64,000 nt of DNA from Thauera terpenica 58Eu (GCF_000443165.1 NZ_ATJV01000092.1:1-64000); one strand, 5' to 3'. Positions 41,749 to 52,000 are shown, counted from the stretch's first letter. Made by a program: numbers and translations. The notes: a model not told the origin generated them from the letters alone.

Positions 41749-42702
41749 TCAGAGCGTCCATCCATGGCGCAACAGATGGAAGAACACTGGCGCGGAGAAG
41801 GCCAGCGAGTCAACGCGGTCGAGCATGCCGCCGTGGCCTTCGATCAGGTGACCCCAGTCCTTGACGCCGCGGTCGCGCTTGATCGCCGAGAGCACGAAGC
41901 CGCCGAAGAAGCCTAGGGTGTTGATGACCAGCGCGACGAAGGCGGCCTCGCCGGGGCTGAAGGGCGTGATCCACCATAGCGCCGCGCCCATCGCGGTAGC
42001 GCTCAGCATGCCGCCGGCGAGGCCTTCGACCGTCTTCGAGGGCGAGATCTGCTTCGACAGCGCGTGGCGGCCAAGCAGCTTGCCCCAGATGTACTGGAAC
42101 ACGTCGCTCGACTGCACGGTGAGCAGCAGGAACACGACGAGCAGCAGGTTCCGCCCCGCGTAGTCAGGGATCTCGAGCGTGAGCAGCGCGGGCACGTGCG
42201 ACAGACAATACACGCAGATCATCAGTCCCCACTGGATCTTGGCGCTGCGTTCGAGAAAGCGTGCTGTGTCGGCGCCAAGCGAGGCCGAGATCGGCAGCAG
42301 CAGGAAAGCGTAGACCGGGATCAGGATCGAGAACAGGCCATACCAGCCTGCCGCGATCAGGTAGTACTGCAGGGGCAGGAAGACGTAGAAGCTCCAGATC
42401 AGCGCGCGGTGGTCACCCTTGCGCGTGGGCGCAAGCGAGACATACTCGCGCAGGCACTGGAAGGAGACCAGGGCAAACAGGGCGATCACGCCCCAGGCTC
42501 CGGCCCATGTGGCGGCCGTGATCACAGCGATCATGATCCACCACGCCTTGAGGCGGGCGTTGAGGTTGTCGATGGTGGCGTGTGGGTGAGCGAATCCGGA
42601 ACGCCACTTGAGGATCAGGCCAATCGTGCTGGCCACGGCGAGCACGAGGAACACCGCGCCGAAGATGCGCACGAGCGTGGTGGAGACGTCCATGGTGCTC
42701 AT
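41749..42702 (-). CDS. cdsA: Phosphatidate cytidylyltransferase
   Basis: 317 residues, integral membrane enzyme making CDP-diacylglycerol from phosphatidate and CTP. About eight helices lead to the C-terminal signature SAIKRDRGVKDWG, then HGGMLDRVDSLAFSAP, the full CDP-DAG synthase motif with its catalytic Asp residues. It is last in a coupled lipid operon and overlaps plsC by ATGA. A second cdsA in the genome would usually serve bulk synthesis; this one is probably specialised to the operon. Confidence 0.92.
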   Translation of the reverse strand: MSTMDVSTTLVRIFGAVFLVLAVASTIGLILKWRSGFAHPHATIDNLNARLKAWWIMIAVITAATWAGAWGVIALFALVSFQCLREYVSLAPTRKGDHRALIWSFYVFLPLQYYLIAAGWYGLFSILIPVYAFLLLPISASLGADTARFLERSAKIQWGLMICVYCLSHVPALLTLEIPDYAGRNLLLVVFLLLTVQSSDVFQYIWGKLLGRHALSKQISPSKTVEGLAGGMLSATAMGAALWWITPFSPGEAAFVALVINTLGFFGGFVLSAIKRDRGVKDWGHLIEGHGGMLDRVDSLAFSAPVFFHLLRHGWTL

Positions 42703-43334
42703 GCGGCCGGCGGCGCGAGCGCGATCAGTGCGTCGCGGCTGCGGTTGAGGAAGCTACTGCGCAGTTCGTCGTCCCCGAGGCAAAGCATTTCGCCAAAATG
42801 CAAGGCGCACAGCAGGGGCACCGGGATGAAGCTGCCCTTGGGCATCACGCGGCCCAGGTTCTCGACCCAGACGGGGACGAAGCGCAGGCCGGGTCGCGAC
42901 CGGGCGAGGCGGAAGATGCCGCTCTTGAAGGGCAGCAAGCCGTCGCCGACATTGCGTGTACCTTCAGGAAAGACGATCAGCGACTCGCCGGCATCGAGGG
43001 CCGCGTGCATCACCGCAAGTGGGTCAGCCGCCGCATGCACCGTGCCACCACGGTCGATCAGCACGGCGCGGAAGATGCTCAGGGCGACGTAGCGCCGCAG
43101 CGGGCTCGCGAGCCAGTAGTCGGCGCCGGCCACCGGGCGCGTACGTCGGCGCACCCTGGGCGGGAGCGCGGCCCACACCAGCAGGAAGTCGATGTGGCTG
43201 CGGTGGTTGGCGTAGTAGACGCGGGGTTCGCCCGCAGGGTTGGAGCCTTGTGCGGCGTGGTGGATTGCGCGCGCGCCGGTGATCACGCGTGCGAGGCCGC
43301 ACAGTGCGGCACCGAGGAGTCGTTCAATCTTCAT
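42699..43334 (-). CDS. 1-acyl-glycerol-3-phosphate acyltransferase (PlsC family)
   Basis: 211 residues. Acyltransferase block I NHRSHID (H-x4-D) and block III FPEGTRN are intact, with a short N-terminal hydrophobic helix. It should acylate lysophosphatidate to phosphatidate, the substrate of CdsA encoded next. ATG 43334 overlaps the phosphatase stop (ATGA), and its own stop overlaps the cdsA start. A longer frame to 43544 is out of register with the family. Confidence 0.9.
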   Translation of the reverse strand: MKIERLLGAALCGLARVITGARAIHHAAQGSNPAGEPRVYYANHRSHIDFLLVWAALPPRVRRRTRPVAGADYWLASPLRRYVALSIFRAVLIDRGGTVHAAADPLAVMHAALDAGESLIVFPEGTRNVGDGLLPFKSGIFRLARSRPGLRFVPVWVENLGRVMPKGSFIPVPLLCALHFGEMLCLGDDELRSSFLNRSRDALIALAPPAA

Positions 43335-44569
43335 GTTTGGGCGGGCGCTGTGAGCGGGATCTCGGCGCAGGGTGCGTGGGCTGCGAGCGCCTGAAGCGCG
43401 TGCAGATGTGGCGGGCGGAGCACGATGCGAGGCCGACGTGCGCGGATGTGCACGATGGCCTCGGTGGCGTCGGGCGCCCGGCCGCTGAGTACGAGCCAGG
43501 CCGCGACCGCCGCTGCGCTGCGCCCGTAGCCGAGGGCGCAGCACACCAGAACCGGGCCGTGTGCGCGCAGGGCTTCGATGCTGTGTGCGGCCTGCGCCAG
43601 CGCTGCGGGTTGCGGCGGGATCAGATCAAGCCAGGCGTGATTGCGGTAGTGGGCCGCGTTGTGTGGTGCAGGTAGCTCGGCGGTGAGGTCGAGCAGCGCC
43701 GGCAAGCGGCCGTTGATCGGCTCGAGCCGTGTCGGCAGGGCGCCGAGCCAGACTTCGTCGGAGATCAGGTCGCGATCCGGTCGTCGGCGCGACCACAGGC
43801 GGGGGTTGATGCGCGCGGCCAGCAGATAGGGCGCCAGCAGCATGCGCACCGCGACCGAATGACGGCCATGCATCTTCTGGAATCCGGCGCTACCGGGGCC
43901 GAGGTGGATCAGGCTGAGCAGCGCGAGACTGAGCGAGACCCAGAGCGACCACAGCCACGCACCGCCCGCCAGCGCAGGCAGCGCGAAAACCGCGCTGGCC
44001 GCGGCGTAACGCGCGGCGAGTTGGCGTCGTTCGGCGTCTCGGGTCAGCCGAAAGCCAGCGAGCGGCGCCTCGCTCTCGTCGGGCCATAGCCACAGCGCGA
44101 GTGCACCGACCAGTGCGCCGGTGGGCAGGTCGATGAAATGGTGCTGCCAGGTGCTCAGCACCGACACGAAGATCAGCAGCGCCCAGGCGTGGATGAGCAC
44201 GCGCCAGCGCGGCGGCGAATGGTGCGCGAACTGCGCCCAGATCACCACCAGCAGGCCGATGTGCAGCGAGGGCGCCTGGTTGAAGGGCTGATCGAAGGCA
44301 CGCAGCGCAGCGAACAGGGGCGCAAACACGCCGACGACCTCGGGCTGCCCTCCGCCGAAGCGCAGCGGGAACAGCACGAAGCACGCCACTGAGACCAGTT
44401 GCACGGCAAGCAGGCGCAAGGCAAGACGATCGACCGCACGCACGCTGCGACAAAACAGGAAGGCGAGCCCATAGAGCAGGTCGATCGACCAATAGGGCAC
44501 GATCGTCCATGGCATGAAGGGGATCGCCCTGCTCGAAACCCACGCGCGCCTGCAGGCCCTTTGCCGCAA
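43331..44569 (-). pseudogene. PAP2 / dual-specificity phosphatase, N-terminus deleted
   Basis: Membrane phosphatase with PAP2 motifs NQAPSLHIGLL and STWQHHFIDLPTG, then a cytoplasmic dual-specificity phosphatase domain with the CX5R loop CALGYGR. From IPFMPWTIVPYW (about 44524) on, the protein is intact. Upstream, the expected first membrane helix and start are missing; the frame instead runs a few codons into methyltransferase sequence read in the wrong frame. ATG 44569 or ATG 44515 could still start a shortened protein, so partial function is possible. In related operons this protein begins about 40-45 residues before this point. Confidence 0.75.
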
Positions 44570-45926
44570 TCAGCTCCCGGCCCTCGCGCACGTTGAGTGC
44601 GCTGTAGTCGCGCAGGCGTGCGTTCGCCGCGCGGTGATTGCTGTTCTCGAGCGCGTCGATCACGTAACGACCGTGTCCTGCGGCGACGTCCAGAATCTGC
44701 AGAGGCTGCCCGTCAGCGTGCAGCCGCTCGAGCGTGCGGTGGATCAACTCCTGCAGGTGACGTTTACGCTGGCGGATGCCGCGCCAGCCGATGGCGTCAA
44801 GGTAATGGCGGTCGATCATGCGCCCCAACGGCCCGCTGCCGGCGGGCCGGTCGCGATACACGTAGTCAAGTGTGCTTCCCGAATCGAAACCGGTCTCGAA
44901 ACCCAGCCGGATGCCGTCGGAAAAGCGGCTGGCAAGCTTCAGACCGGCACGGTAGCCACGCCAGAACAGACCGCGCGCGCTCAGCGCGGGCAGGGGCTGC
45001 GCGAGCATCCGCGCCTCGTCGAAGCTGTGGCCGCGCTGGTCGTTGGTGCGCAGATCAGGCGCTGCCGCTGGCTGCGCGAAGCGCTCGAGCACGAAACGCC
45101 GGATATGTGTCATCGCCTGTGCGCGGTCGCGTTCGCCCAGTGTGTCGTGGAAGAAGCCCTCGAGGATGTGTTTTTCCTTGATTGGCGCGCTCAGATTGGC
45201 AAAGAAGCGATGCTGCGGCCCGTGGTGCACGACCCAGTCCGCCCCCGAAATGAGCATCTGCGTCGGCGTGGTGATCGCCTGCGCGTCATCGACGACGCGC
45301 CGGGCGGCGTCGTGCAGGCCAAGCAGCATGTTGACCGAGATCGCGCGCGCGATCAGCGGGTCGTGGTCGTACGACGCCTGGCGCACGGTGTCGCGCCTCA
45401 GCAGCTTCGACTTGACGTAGCTATTGACGAAGAAGTTGCCACGCAGCCTGTGCATCAAGGCCAGTCCCGGGCGCGCAAAGGGCACGTAGAGCTTGATGCT
45501 GAATGCCGGCGAGGCGAGCACTAGGGCGCGCACCGGCGGTGCATAGTCATGCACCCATGCAGCCGCCAGCACCGCACCCACGCTCTGCCCGAGCACGACG
45601 AGGTCGGGCACGGCAAGGCCATGCTGATCGCGGATGTGATCGGCAAAGGTCTGCACATCGCGCACCGAGGCGCCGACGCTGGGCGAGTGTCCCCGTGCCC
45701 CGGGCGACAGGCCGTGCCCGCGTGCATCCCAGGCGAAGAAATCGAAGTCCGGCAAGTCCAACTCGGCGGCGATGTGGGCCACACGCCCCGAATGCTCATG
45801 CCCGCGGTGCAGCAGCATGATGGCCCCGCGCCGTGTGCCCGTGGCCGGCCAATGGCGATAGAAGAGCGGCTCGCCATCATGCGTGACGAAGTGGTGTTCG
45901 GTGCAGGTGCGCGGGCTGGTGTTCAT
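44525..45926 (-). pseudogene. Alpha/beta hydrolase - SAM methyltransferase, C-terminus deleted
   Basis: From ATG 45926: an alpha/beta hydrolase (monoglyceride-lipase-like; LLHRGHEHSGR, nucleophile GQSVG) of about 320 residues, then a class I methyltransferase with motif I ILDVAAGHGRYV. The methyltransferase is recognisable up to VGFEQGD near 44530; the rest is missing. The open frame continues to a stop at 43890, but that portion reads the phosphatase gene out of frame. The hydrolase half is intact and may work. The start overlaps the upstream gene by ATGA. Confidence 0.75.
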
Positions 45927-46579
45927 GTTTGGGCTGTGTCGGAGTGGGTCGAGTGGGAGTGTGTCGCAACGCAACGCGCCGCTCGGACGCCGTTGCGGAC
46001 GCGGTTGACGATGTTGGTGAAGATGGCGAAGCCGATGATCGGCAGCAGCCAGAAGGTCCAGCCCGGCAGCCCGCCGAGCAGCCCGACTGCGAGTGCGAGC
46101 GCCCCGAACACCAACGCCCGATCGCTCTTGCCCATCGGCCCGTCATAGCGCCGCGGTGCCCCGACCAGCGGCCCGAGGGCTCCCGCCATCTCGGACACCG
46201 TTGCCAGAAAGATCAGCCCGCCGACGCTGGCCCAGCCGAAAGGCGGCACAAACACGAAGGGCAGCATCAGCGCAGCGTCGGAGACCACGTCGGCCAACTC
46301 GTTGAGATAGGCCCCGAGGGGGCTTTGCTGGCCGAACTCGCGGGCGAGCATGCCGTCGATGGCGTTCAAGCCCATGCGCACGAGCATCCAGACGGGCAGC
46401 AGCAGGAAGAGGGCGGTGCGTTCGGGATGGAGCGCGAGCAGGCCGCCGACGGCGACCGAGCCGAGCAAGGCGGCAGTGGTGACCCTGTTCGCCGTGACGT
46501 CTCGGCCTGCGAGGCGTGCCACCAAGGGGCGCAGCAGCGACTGGAAGGCGGGCTTGAGGTGGTAGAGGGTCAGGGACAT
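45923..46579 (-). CDS. CDP-alcohol phosphotransferase family protein
   Basis: 218 residues, six-helix integral membrane enzyme that condenses a CDP-lipid or CDP-alcohol with a second alcohol. The signature begins IDGMLAREFGQQSPLGAYL and continues NELADVVSD: the usual D-G-x2-A-R-x8-G-x3-D-x3-D, except that Asn replaces the first Asp of the second pair. I recall the NEL form from this operon type, so it may mark a subfamily. It is first in the lipid operon. The product is unknown. Confidence 0.85.
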   Translation of the reverse strand: MSLTLYHLKPAFQSLLRPLVARLAGRDVTANRVTTAALLGSVAVGGLLALHPERTALFLLLPVWMLVRMGLNAIDGMLAREFGQQSPLGAYLNELADVVSDAALMLPFVFVPPFGWASVGGLIFLATVSEMAGALGPLVGAPRRYDGPMGKSDRALVFGALALAVGLLGGLPGWTFWLLPIIGFAIFTNIVNRVRNGVRAARCVATHSHSTHSDTAQT

Positions 46580-46585
46580 GGTGCC

Positions 46586-46603
46586 GATGACGAAAATGTC
46601 ATC
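46586..46603 (-). promoter_or_regulatory. Inverted repeat just upstream of the lipid operon
   Basis: GATGAC and GTCATC are exact inverted half-sites separated by six bases, 6-24 bases before the first start codon. TAATAT just upstream on the minus strand (about 46604-46611) is a possible -10 box. The dyad may be an operator or an mRNA hairpin controlling translation. Confidence 0.35.
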
Positions 46604-46827
46604 AGCATATTAACAGAAAAAATGCATAAAGCATTTTCCAGGGCGCGCGAAAGCTCAGTCTGCGCGTGACGATCCGTCCTGTTGTCACCTGCCGGGGCAA
46701 ACGGGAACGCATAAGTTTCAGGCCAGTTCTGCGCCGCTGCCGTGGCGAGCAGTGTGCATGAGATCACAAGCGGCTATCGGTCTTGGGGGTTTGCAGGCTC
46801 GATAGAGGTCATGCGGATGCACGTCAG

Positions 46828-47544
46828 TCAGTAGACAGTCTCTATGCGCTCACCGGTCTTGGGATGGATGAACCATCCCTTGCGCAACACCTGGCCCTGA
46901 TAGATGTAAGCCTCCTGGAAGTCGCCGCCGGCGTGGTGGAATTTGGAGCCGTCGGGTCCTGTGCCGATGCCGCGCTCGAGGTCCCAGCCAATGAGCGGGC
47001 CATCGGGGTGGATGCGGATCTTCAGCCGGAAGCCGCCGCCGTTGCGGCGCTTGTCTTCGAGCAGGGCGTCGGGGATGCGGGAGGCGACGGGGATGGTGTA
47101 GTTGCCGAGGAGGGTGCCACCGTAATAGGCGCCATCGGGCAGGCCGCGATTGAGTGCGCCGCGCGGCTCCATCTTGAAATTCTCGCGCCATTCAAAGCGC
47201 AGGAACTTCGGAACGCCGAAGTCGGCGCCGTAGCTGGCGTTGGTTCGGTGCGGTGGCGTCAAACCTGAATGTGCGAAGAACAAGTAGCCATCTTCGTCGA
47301 AGATATTCAATCCCTCGACGCGGAACAATGAGTCGACGCGCAGTTGGCCGCCGCGAAGCCCACGGAACTTGTGTTTCAAGAGCTCATCTTCCGCGCTCAA
47401 GGGCTCAGTTGGCTCCGGCGGTGTTCTTCTGCCGCCGGAACTGCAACTGCTCAGGGTGATGATCCCGGCGAGGAGCAGCGTGCGGCGTAGGGACGAAACC
47501 GGCGGGTTCGAGGCTTCAATCGCGTCCATCTTTTTGGCTTCCAA
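46828..47544 (-). CDS. Lipoprotein, second copy; candidate immunity protein
   Basis: 238 residues. Signal sequence with lipobox ITLSSC (Cys 34), then a soluble domain of unknown family (YGADFGVPKFLRFEW, GGTLLGNYTIPVASRI, HPDGPLIGWDLERGIGTGPD). It aligns without gaps to the lipoprotein at 48313-49029 with about 30 differences, nearly all before residue 140. It lies 131 bases after the exported protein at 47676 and ends the toxin-associated group. Periplasmic lipoproteins are the usual immunity partners of Tle phospholipase toxins; that role is inferred from position. Confidence 0.7.
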   Translation of the reverse strand: MEAKKMDAIEASNPPVSSLRRTLLLAGIITLSSCSSGGRRTPPEPTEPLSAEDELLKHKFRGLRGGQLRVDSLFRVEGLNIFDEDGYLFFAHSGLTPPHRTNASYGADFGVPKFLRFEWRENFKMEPRGALNRGLPDGAYYGGTLLGNYTIPVASRIPDALLEDKRRNGGGFRLKIRIHPDGPLIGWDLERGIGTGPDGSKFHHAGGDFQEAYIYQGQVLRKGWFIHPKTGERIETVY

Positions 47545-47675
47545 ATCCGACCGCCGCGCTCATGGTGAAAGCGCTGGGGCAAGTAAGACGTGCATGAGGC
47601 TCGAGTGAGGAGCCGGAATCTGAACCCGATGATCCCCACCACCTCGTCATGATCGGGGGCGAACGCGGTTTTTGC

Positions 47676-48302
47676 TCAGTCACCTCGATCGGGCCGGCAC
47701 AGCAAGGAAAAACCGCCAGAAACGACGGGTCCCGTGAGGCTCTCGAGCCGGCCGTCGTGGATCAGGATGGCTCTCCCGCCGGCTTCATTCGGCAGGCGTC
47801 CTTGCAAGGCTGGCGTGGTTCCACCAAACGGGGCCGGGATCGTCTCGAACACGTAGCCCAGCGTGCGCAGCTCGGCCAGCAAGGCCTCTTTATCCCCGTT
47901 GGCGCTCCAGGCCATGCCCGCGCCGCCACCCATGAAACCGGCGATCTTGATTTCGTCGAAGTGGGTGCCGAAGACCTCGAATGCACCGAGCATGTTCATG
48001 CCCTGCCGCGTGTCGTGCTCACGAGCGCCCATCTCAGCGCGCGACGCGTAATTCTTCATCAGGTGCCGATGGACATATTCGAATTCGCCGAAACCTGGCT
48101 TTGTCTGATCCTTGGGCCATTCGCACAGCAGCGTGACGCGCAAGACGCTCTGGATCTGCACTGGATCGGGCGGCGGTGCTTGGCGAGGAAGGTGTGTGGG
48201 CTGGCCGTGCACGCCTGCCGTGACTGACAGCGTGGCTGCGAGCGCGATGGCGCGCATAAACGGTCGCTGGCCTTGCGAGGGTCGGGGGTTGTTGTTCGTC
48301 AT
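47676..48302 (-). CDS. Exported protein between the duplicated lipoproteins
   Basis: 208 residues. A signal peptide follows a short basic start (MRAIALAATLSVTAGVHGQ near residues 16-34). The mature domain has VLRVTLLCEWPKDQTKPGFG, FDEIKIAGFMGGGAGMAWSA and LLCRPDRG; two Cys could form a disulfide. I do not recognise the family. It starts 10 bases after the upstream lipoprotein, so the two are co-transcribed. A second immunity factor or effector accessory is plausible from context only. Confidence 0.6.
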   Translation of the reverse strand: MTNNNPRPSQGQRPFMRAIALAATLSVTAGVHGQPTHLPRQAPPPDPVQIQSVLRVTLLCEWPKDQTKPGFGEFEYVHRHLMKNYASRAEMGAREHDTRQGMNMLGAFEVFGTHFDEIKIAGFMGGGAGMAWSANGDKEALLAELRTLGYVFETIPAPFGGTTPALQGRLPNEAGGRAILIHDGRLESLTGPVVSGGFSLLCRPDRGD

Positions 48303-48312
48303 TGGATGCGCC

Positions 48313-49029
48313 TCAGTAGTCGGTCTCGATGCGCTCACCGGTCTTGGGATGGATGAACCAGCCCTTGCGCAACACCTCGCCCTGATAGATGTAAGCCTCC
48401 TGGAAGTCGCCGCCGGCGTGGTGGAACTTGGAGCCGTCCGGCCCTGTGCCGATGCCACGCTCGAGATCCCAGCCGATGAGCGGGCCATCCGGATGGATGC
48501 GGATCTTCAGTCGGAAACCGCCACCGTTGCGGCGTTTGTCTTCGAGCAGGGCGTCGGGGATGCGGGAGGCGACGGGGATGGTGTAGTTGCCGAGGAGGGT
48601 GCCACCGTAGAAGGCGCCATCGGGCAGACCGCGCTTGAGGGCACCGTCTGGTTCCATTTCCGTTTTGTCGCGCCATTCAAAGCGCAGGAACTTCGGGACG
48701 CCGAAATCGGCGCCGTAGCTGGCGTTGGCCCGGTGCGGTGGGGTCATGGCCCCCATAGCGAAGAACAAGCGTCCATGCTCGTCGAAGATGTTCAATCCTC
48801 TGACCCGGAACAGTGAGTCGACGCGCAACTGGCCGCCGCGAAGCCCAAGGAATTTGCGTTTCAACTGCGCATCTTCCGCGCTCAAGGGCTCAGTTGGCTC
48901 CGGCGGTGTTCTTCTGCCGCCGGAACTGCAACCGCTCAGGGTGATGATCCCGGCGAGGAGCAGCGTGCGGCGCAGCAGGGAAACGGGCGGACTCGAAGCT
49001 TCAATGGACTGCATTTCTGGTTTCTTCAT
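48313..49029 (-). CDS. Lipoprotein directly after the Rhs toxin; candidate immunity protein
   Basis: 238 residues with lipobox ITLSGC (Cys 34) and a periplasmic domain. It starts 23 bases after the Rhs-phospholipase gene, the standard position for a cognate immunity gene, and a periplasmic lipoprotein is what Tle-type phospholipases call for. The residue after Cys is Ser, so outer membrane sorting is likely. The last about 95 residues are almost unchanged in the copy at 46828, while the first half differs, as if specificity were evolving there. I do not recognise a named immunity family. Confidence 0.72.
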   Translation of the reverse strand: MKKPEMQSIEASSPPVSLLRRTLLLAGIITLSGCSSGGRRTPPEPTEPLSAEDAQLKRKFLGLRGGQLRVDSLFRVRGLNIFDEHGRLFFAMGAMTPPHRANASYGADFGVPKFLRFEWRDKTEMEPDGALKRGLPDGAFYGGTLLGNYTIPVASRIPDALLEDKRRNGGGFRLKIRIHPDGPLIGWDLERGIGTGPDGSKFHHAGGDFQEAYIYQGEVLRKGWFIHPKTGERIETDY

Positions 49030-49052
49030 CGGATTCAGTGTTGGTTATTGCG

Positions 49053-52000
49053 TCATGGGGAGGTGAAGGCATAGCCATTGTCTTTGAGCCATTCCATGTA
49101 GCCGACAATGTTGACGGTTCCTGTTTGGTTGCCTCGCAGTGTTTCCCAGGTGTCGTTTGGGTTGCTGCTGACCGGTCGGTTGAAGTAGGTGATGTAGGCG
49201 TGCGTCTGAGAGTTCACCATGCTTCGGTTATCAGGAGCGAATGCGGTGAAATCCATCGTGCGCTGCGTTGTGCCACTCATCGCCCCGCGCACTTCGCGGT
49301 CTTCGGCGCGGAGCAGTTCCCATTCCGTGCGTGTGCTGTCGCCTTCATGGACTTCGCGGGAGATCATGCGTGGATTCTCTGGATCGTTCGGATGGCCGAT
49401 GCGCAGACCGTTGCTCTGGTCGTGAATGATGGGGTTGGCCGTAGGGATGGGAATGAGATTAGGGACGTCCATCTTGACCCTTGCGAGCTCTGCCTGTTTC
49501 ACCATCCAGTTCAAGGCCACAAAGGACAACTGGTTTTCACCGGTTTCATAGCCTCCCCCGATATCGGCGTGGGCGCCGATGAAGCCGCGCTCGATTCTGA
49601 CCTGCCCAAGCGTCTGGCTACTCGCGCCGATCGACTCCAGTGGGAAGCCACCCTGGTGCAGGTCTTCGTCCAGGTTGCGGCGGGTGCTGTTCCAGAAATC
49701 GGCGTTGAAGGGATAACCCACGTCCCAGCCGATGGGCTGACTGCGATATTCGTTCAGTGCCACTGCGTGCGCTACGTGGCTGAACTCATCCGGAATGGAG
49801 AGGCGGTAGTCGGCGCTGAATGGCAGGTCGGTGCTCAGCACGGTGTCGAACAGGCCGATGAAGCGCAGATTGACTGGCTGGCAGCGGGTGACATCACGCC
49901 GGGTCTTTGGATCGACGGCCTCGTACTGGATCATCCGCTTGCCCTCGTGCTCAACAAGCAACTCAGCCAGGCGGTTCGCAAAATCGCGGGCCTGTGCGGC
50001 ACCGCGGCTGAAGCCGACGATATCGATGTCCATCACGTTCTTGTCGTCCAGGGCTTCGGCTTCGTCGATGAAGTATTCCCACATCCGCTGGATGCGCTCC
50101 CGACCGGTGAAGTTGCCACCGCGGTCCGGCACCGGGCCGAAACCTTTCGGTAGGATGTCCTCGTAGGCTTCACCAAGGTAGTTCGTTGCTCCGTCCTCAT
50201 AGTGCCGACTGCCTACACCGGAGACATAGTTCTGGTTGCCGTCATCATATAAACGCCAGAATCGAACAACGTTCGTGTCTGACCCACCAAGGCGCGCGCG
50301 TTCACGCTCTTCCTTCGAGTTATCCGTTCCATCAAACGCAAACAAAATCAAGCCATCCGGATCCACGTTTCTGAGCGGGTTGAACCCCACATACGCGTAC
50401 GGATTCGGCCCGTCCGGGGTGCCGAGCGGGTCGGGGGTGAGGTACTGGCCCGCTTCTGGGTCGTAGTAGCGTGCGCGGTTGTAATGCAGCCCCGTCTCGG
50501 CATCGAAGATCTGCCCGGGCAGGCGCAGGTTGAGGCTGAAGTCGCGGGCTTGGACGGTAGCGGCGCCGAAGGGGGCGTAGGTGGCGCGCCACAGCACCTG
50601 GCCGTTGGCGTCGGTGGCGAGCTCGGGGGCGCCGAGGTGGTTGGCGTGAAGCCAGACGATGCGCTCGGGCTGGGTGAAGGCGGCGTGGAGCAGGCGGTAA
50701 AGGCCATCGGCGAATCGGGCGGTGACGCTGTGCTCGGCCCTTGCGGGCGCCACGCCGTGTGGGGTGTCGATGACGGCGAGCGGGAGCTCGGCGAGCCAGA
50801 CGTACTGGCGCAGGATGCGGCCTTCGGCGTCGAGTTCGGCCAGGGGCTGGCGGTGCTCGTCGTAGACGGTGTGAATCGTGCGCTCGCCGACTTGGCGGGT
50901 GTTGCGCAGGCCGCGGTGGTCGTAGCGGTAGCGCGCCAGCACCTGGCCGTGCGCGCGCACTGTGGTCAGGCGGCCGCGAGCGTCCCAGTCGTATTCGCGC
51001 TCGCCCCAACGTTCGGGCTGGCCGCTGGCGGTGTAGTGGGTGGGGGCGGAGGGGGCTGAGCGGCGGTGGGTGCCGGGCTCGAAGTGGGCGGCTTGCGTGC
51101 CTGCGGTCAGTTCGTGTTGGGAGCGGACGCCCTGCTGGCTGAGGATGCGGCGCTGGGTGGCGTCGTAGGCGAAGCGCCAGACGGCTTCCTCGGTGAGTGT
51201 GTCAGCGTCGGTCTTCCATCGAACCGAGCTCAGCAGGCGGCCATGCCGGTCGTAAGCGTGGCCGCTTGTGGTTGGCCGGGCGCCGTCGGCGGCGGCGCGC
51301 TGGCGGCTGTGGAGGAGGTTGCCGCGCACGTCCCACAGGTAGCGGTGATCCAGCAGCGCTGCTGGGTCGTCCGCGAGGCCGAGCGCGCCGGGCAGGATTG
51401 TGATTTCTGCTTGCTGGATTGTGGGTCCGGAGGTCGCGTCGACACTTGGAGCGCTCGCGTGAGCATGCGCGGGGGTGATGCCGAGCAGGCGCTCGGCGAT
51501 CTCTCGTGTGCTGCGCCCGAGCAGTTCCATCGGGGAGCTTGCCGCCGTCTCCAGCCCTGGCCGTGGAACACGCCGATGCACGACGCGCGCCAGCACGCCC
51601 GCGCGGCTGCGCTGGTAGAGAGTGTGGATGCCGTTGCCGCTGACATGACTGCGCAGGCCGGCGAGGTCGCGCTCGAAACCTTCCGAGATGATCTGCTCAC
51701 CCGTGGGCCAGATTGACCATGAAGCGCCGACGGGGTCGCGCTTCAATGCAACGACCTGACCCTGACCATTACGCACGTAGCGCAGGCGGCTGCCGTCGGG
51801 AAGCGTGGTGCTGACGAGTTGGCCATTGTCGTCGTGCTCGTAGCGGGTGACGGTGGTCAGCTCGCCGCGGGCCGTGGGCAGGGTGACGATGCGTGCGCTG
51901 CGCAGGCCACGGGCGTCGTATTGGTAGCGTTCGCGCTGGGTGGGGTGGATGAGCTCAATGAGGCGGCGGCCGTCGTAGCGCCACTGCGTTTCCTCCACGG

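Noticed and set aside
43890-44525. C-terminal 200 residues of the 694-codon hydrolase/methyltransferase frame as real protein
   Set aside because: This part is the PAP2/DSP gene read in the wrong frame after the deletion junction.
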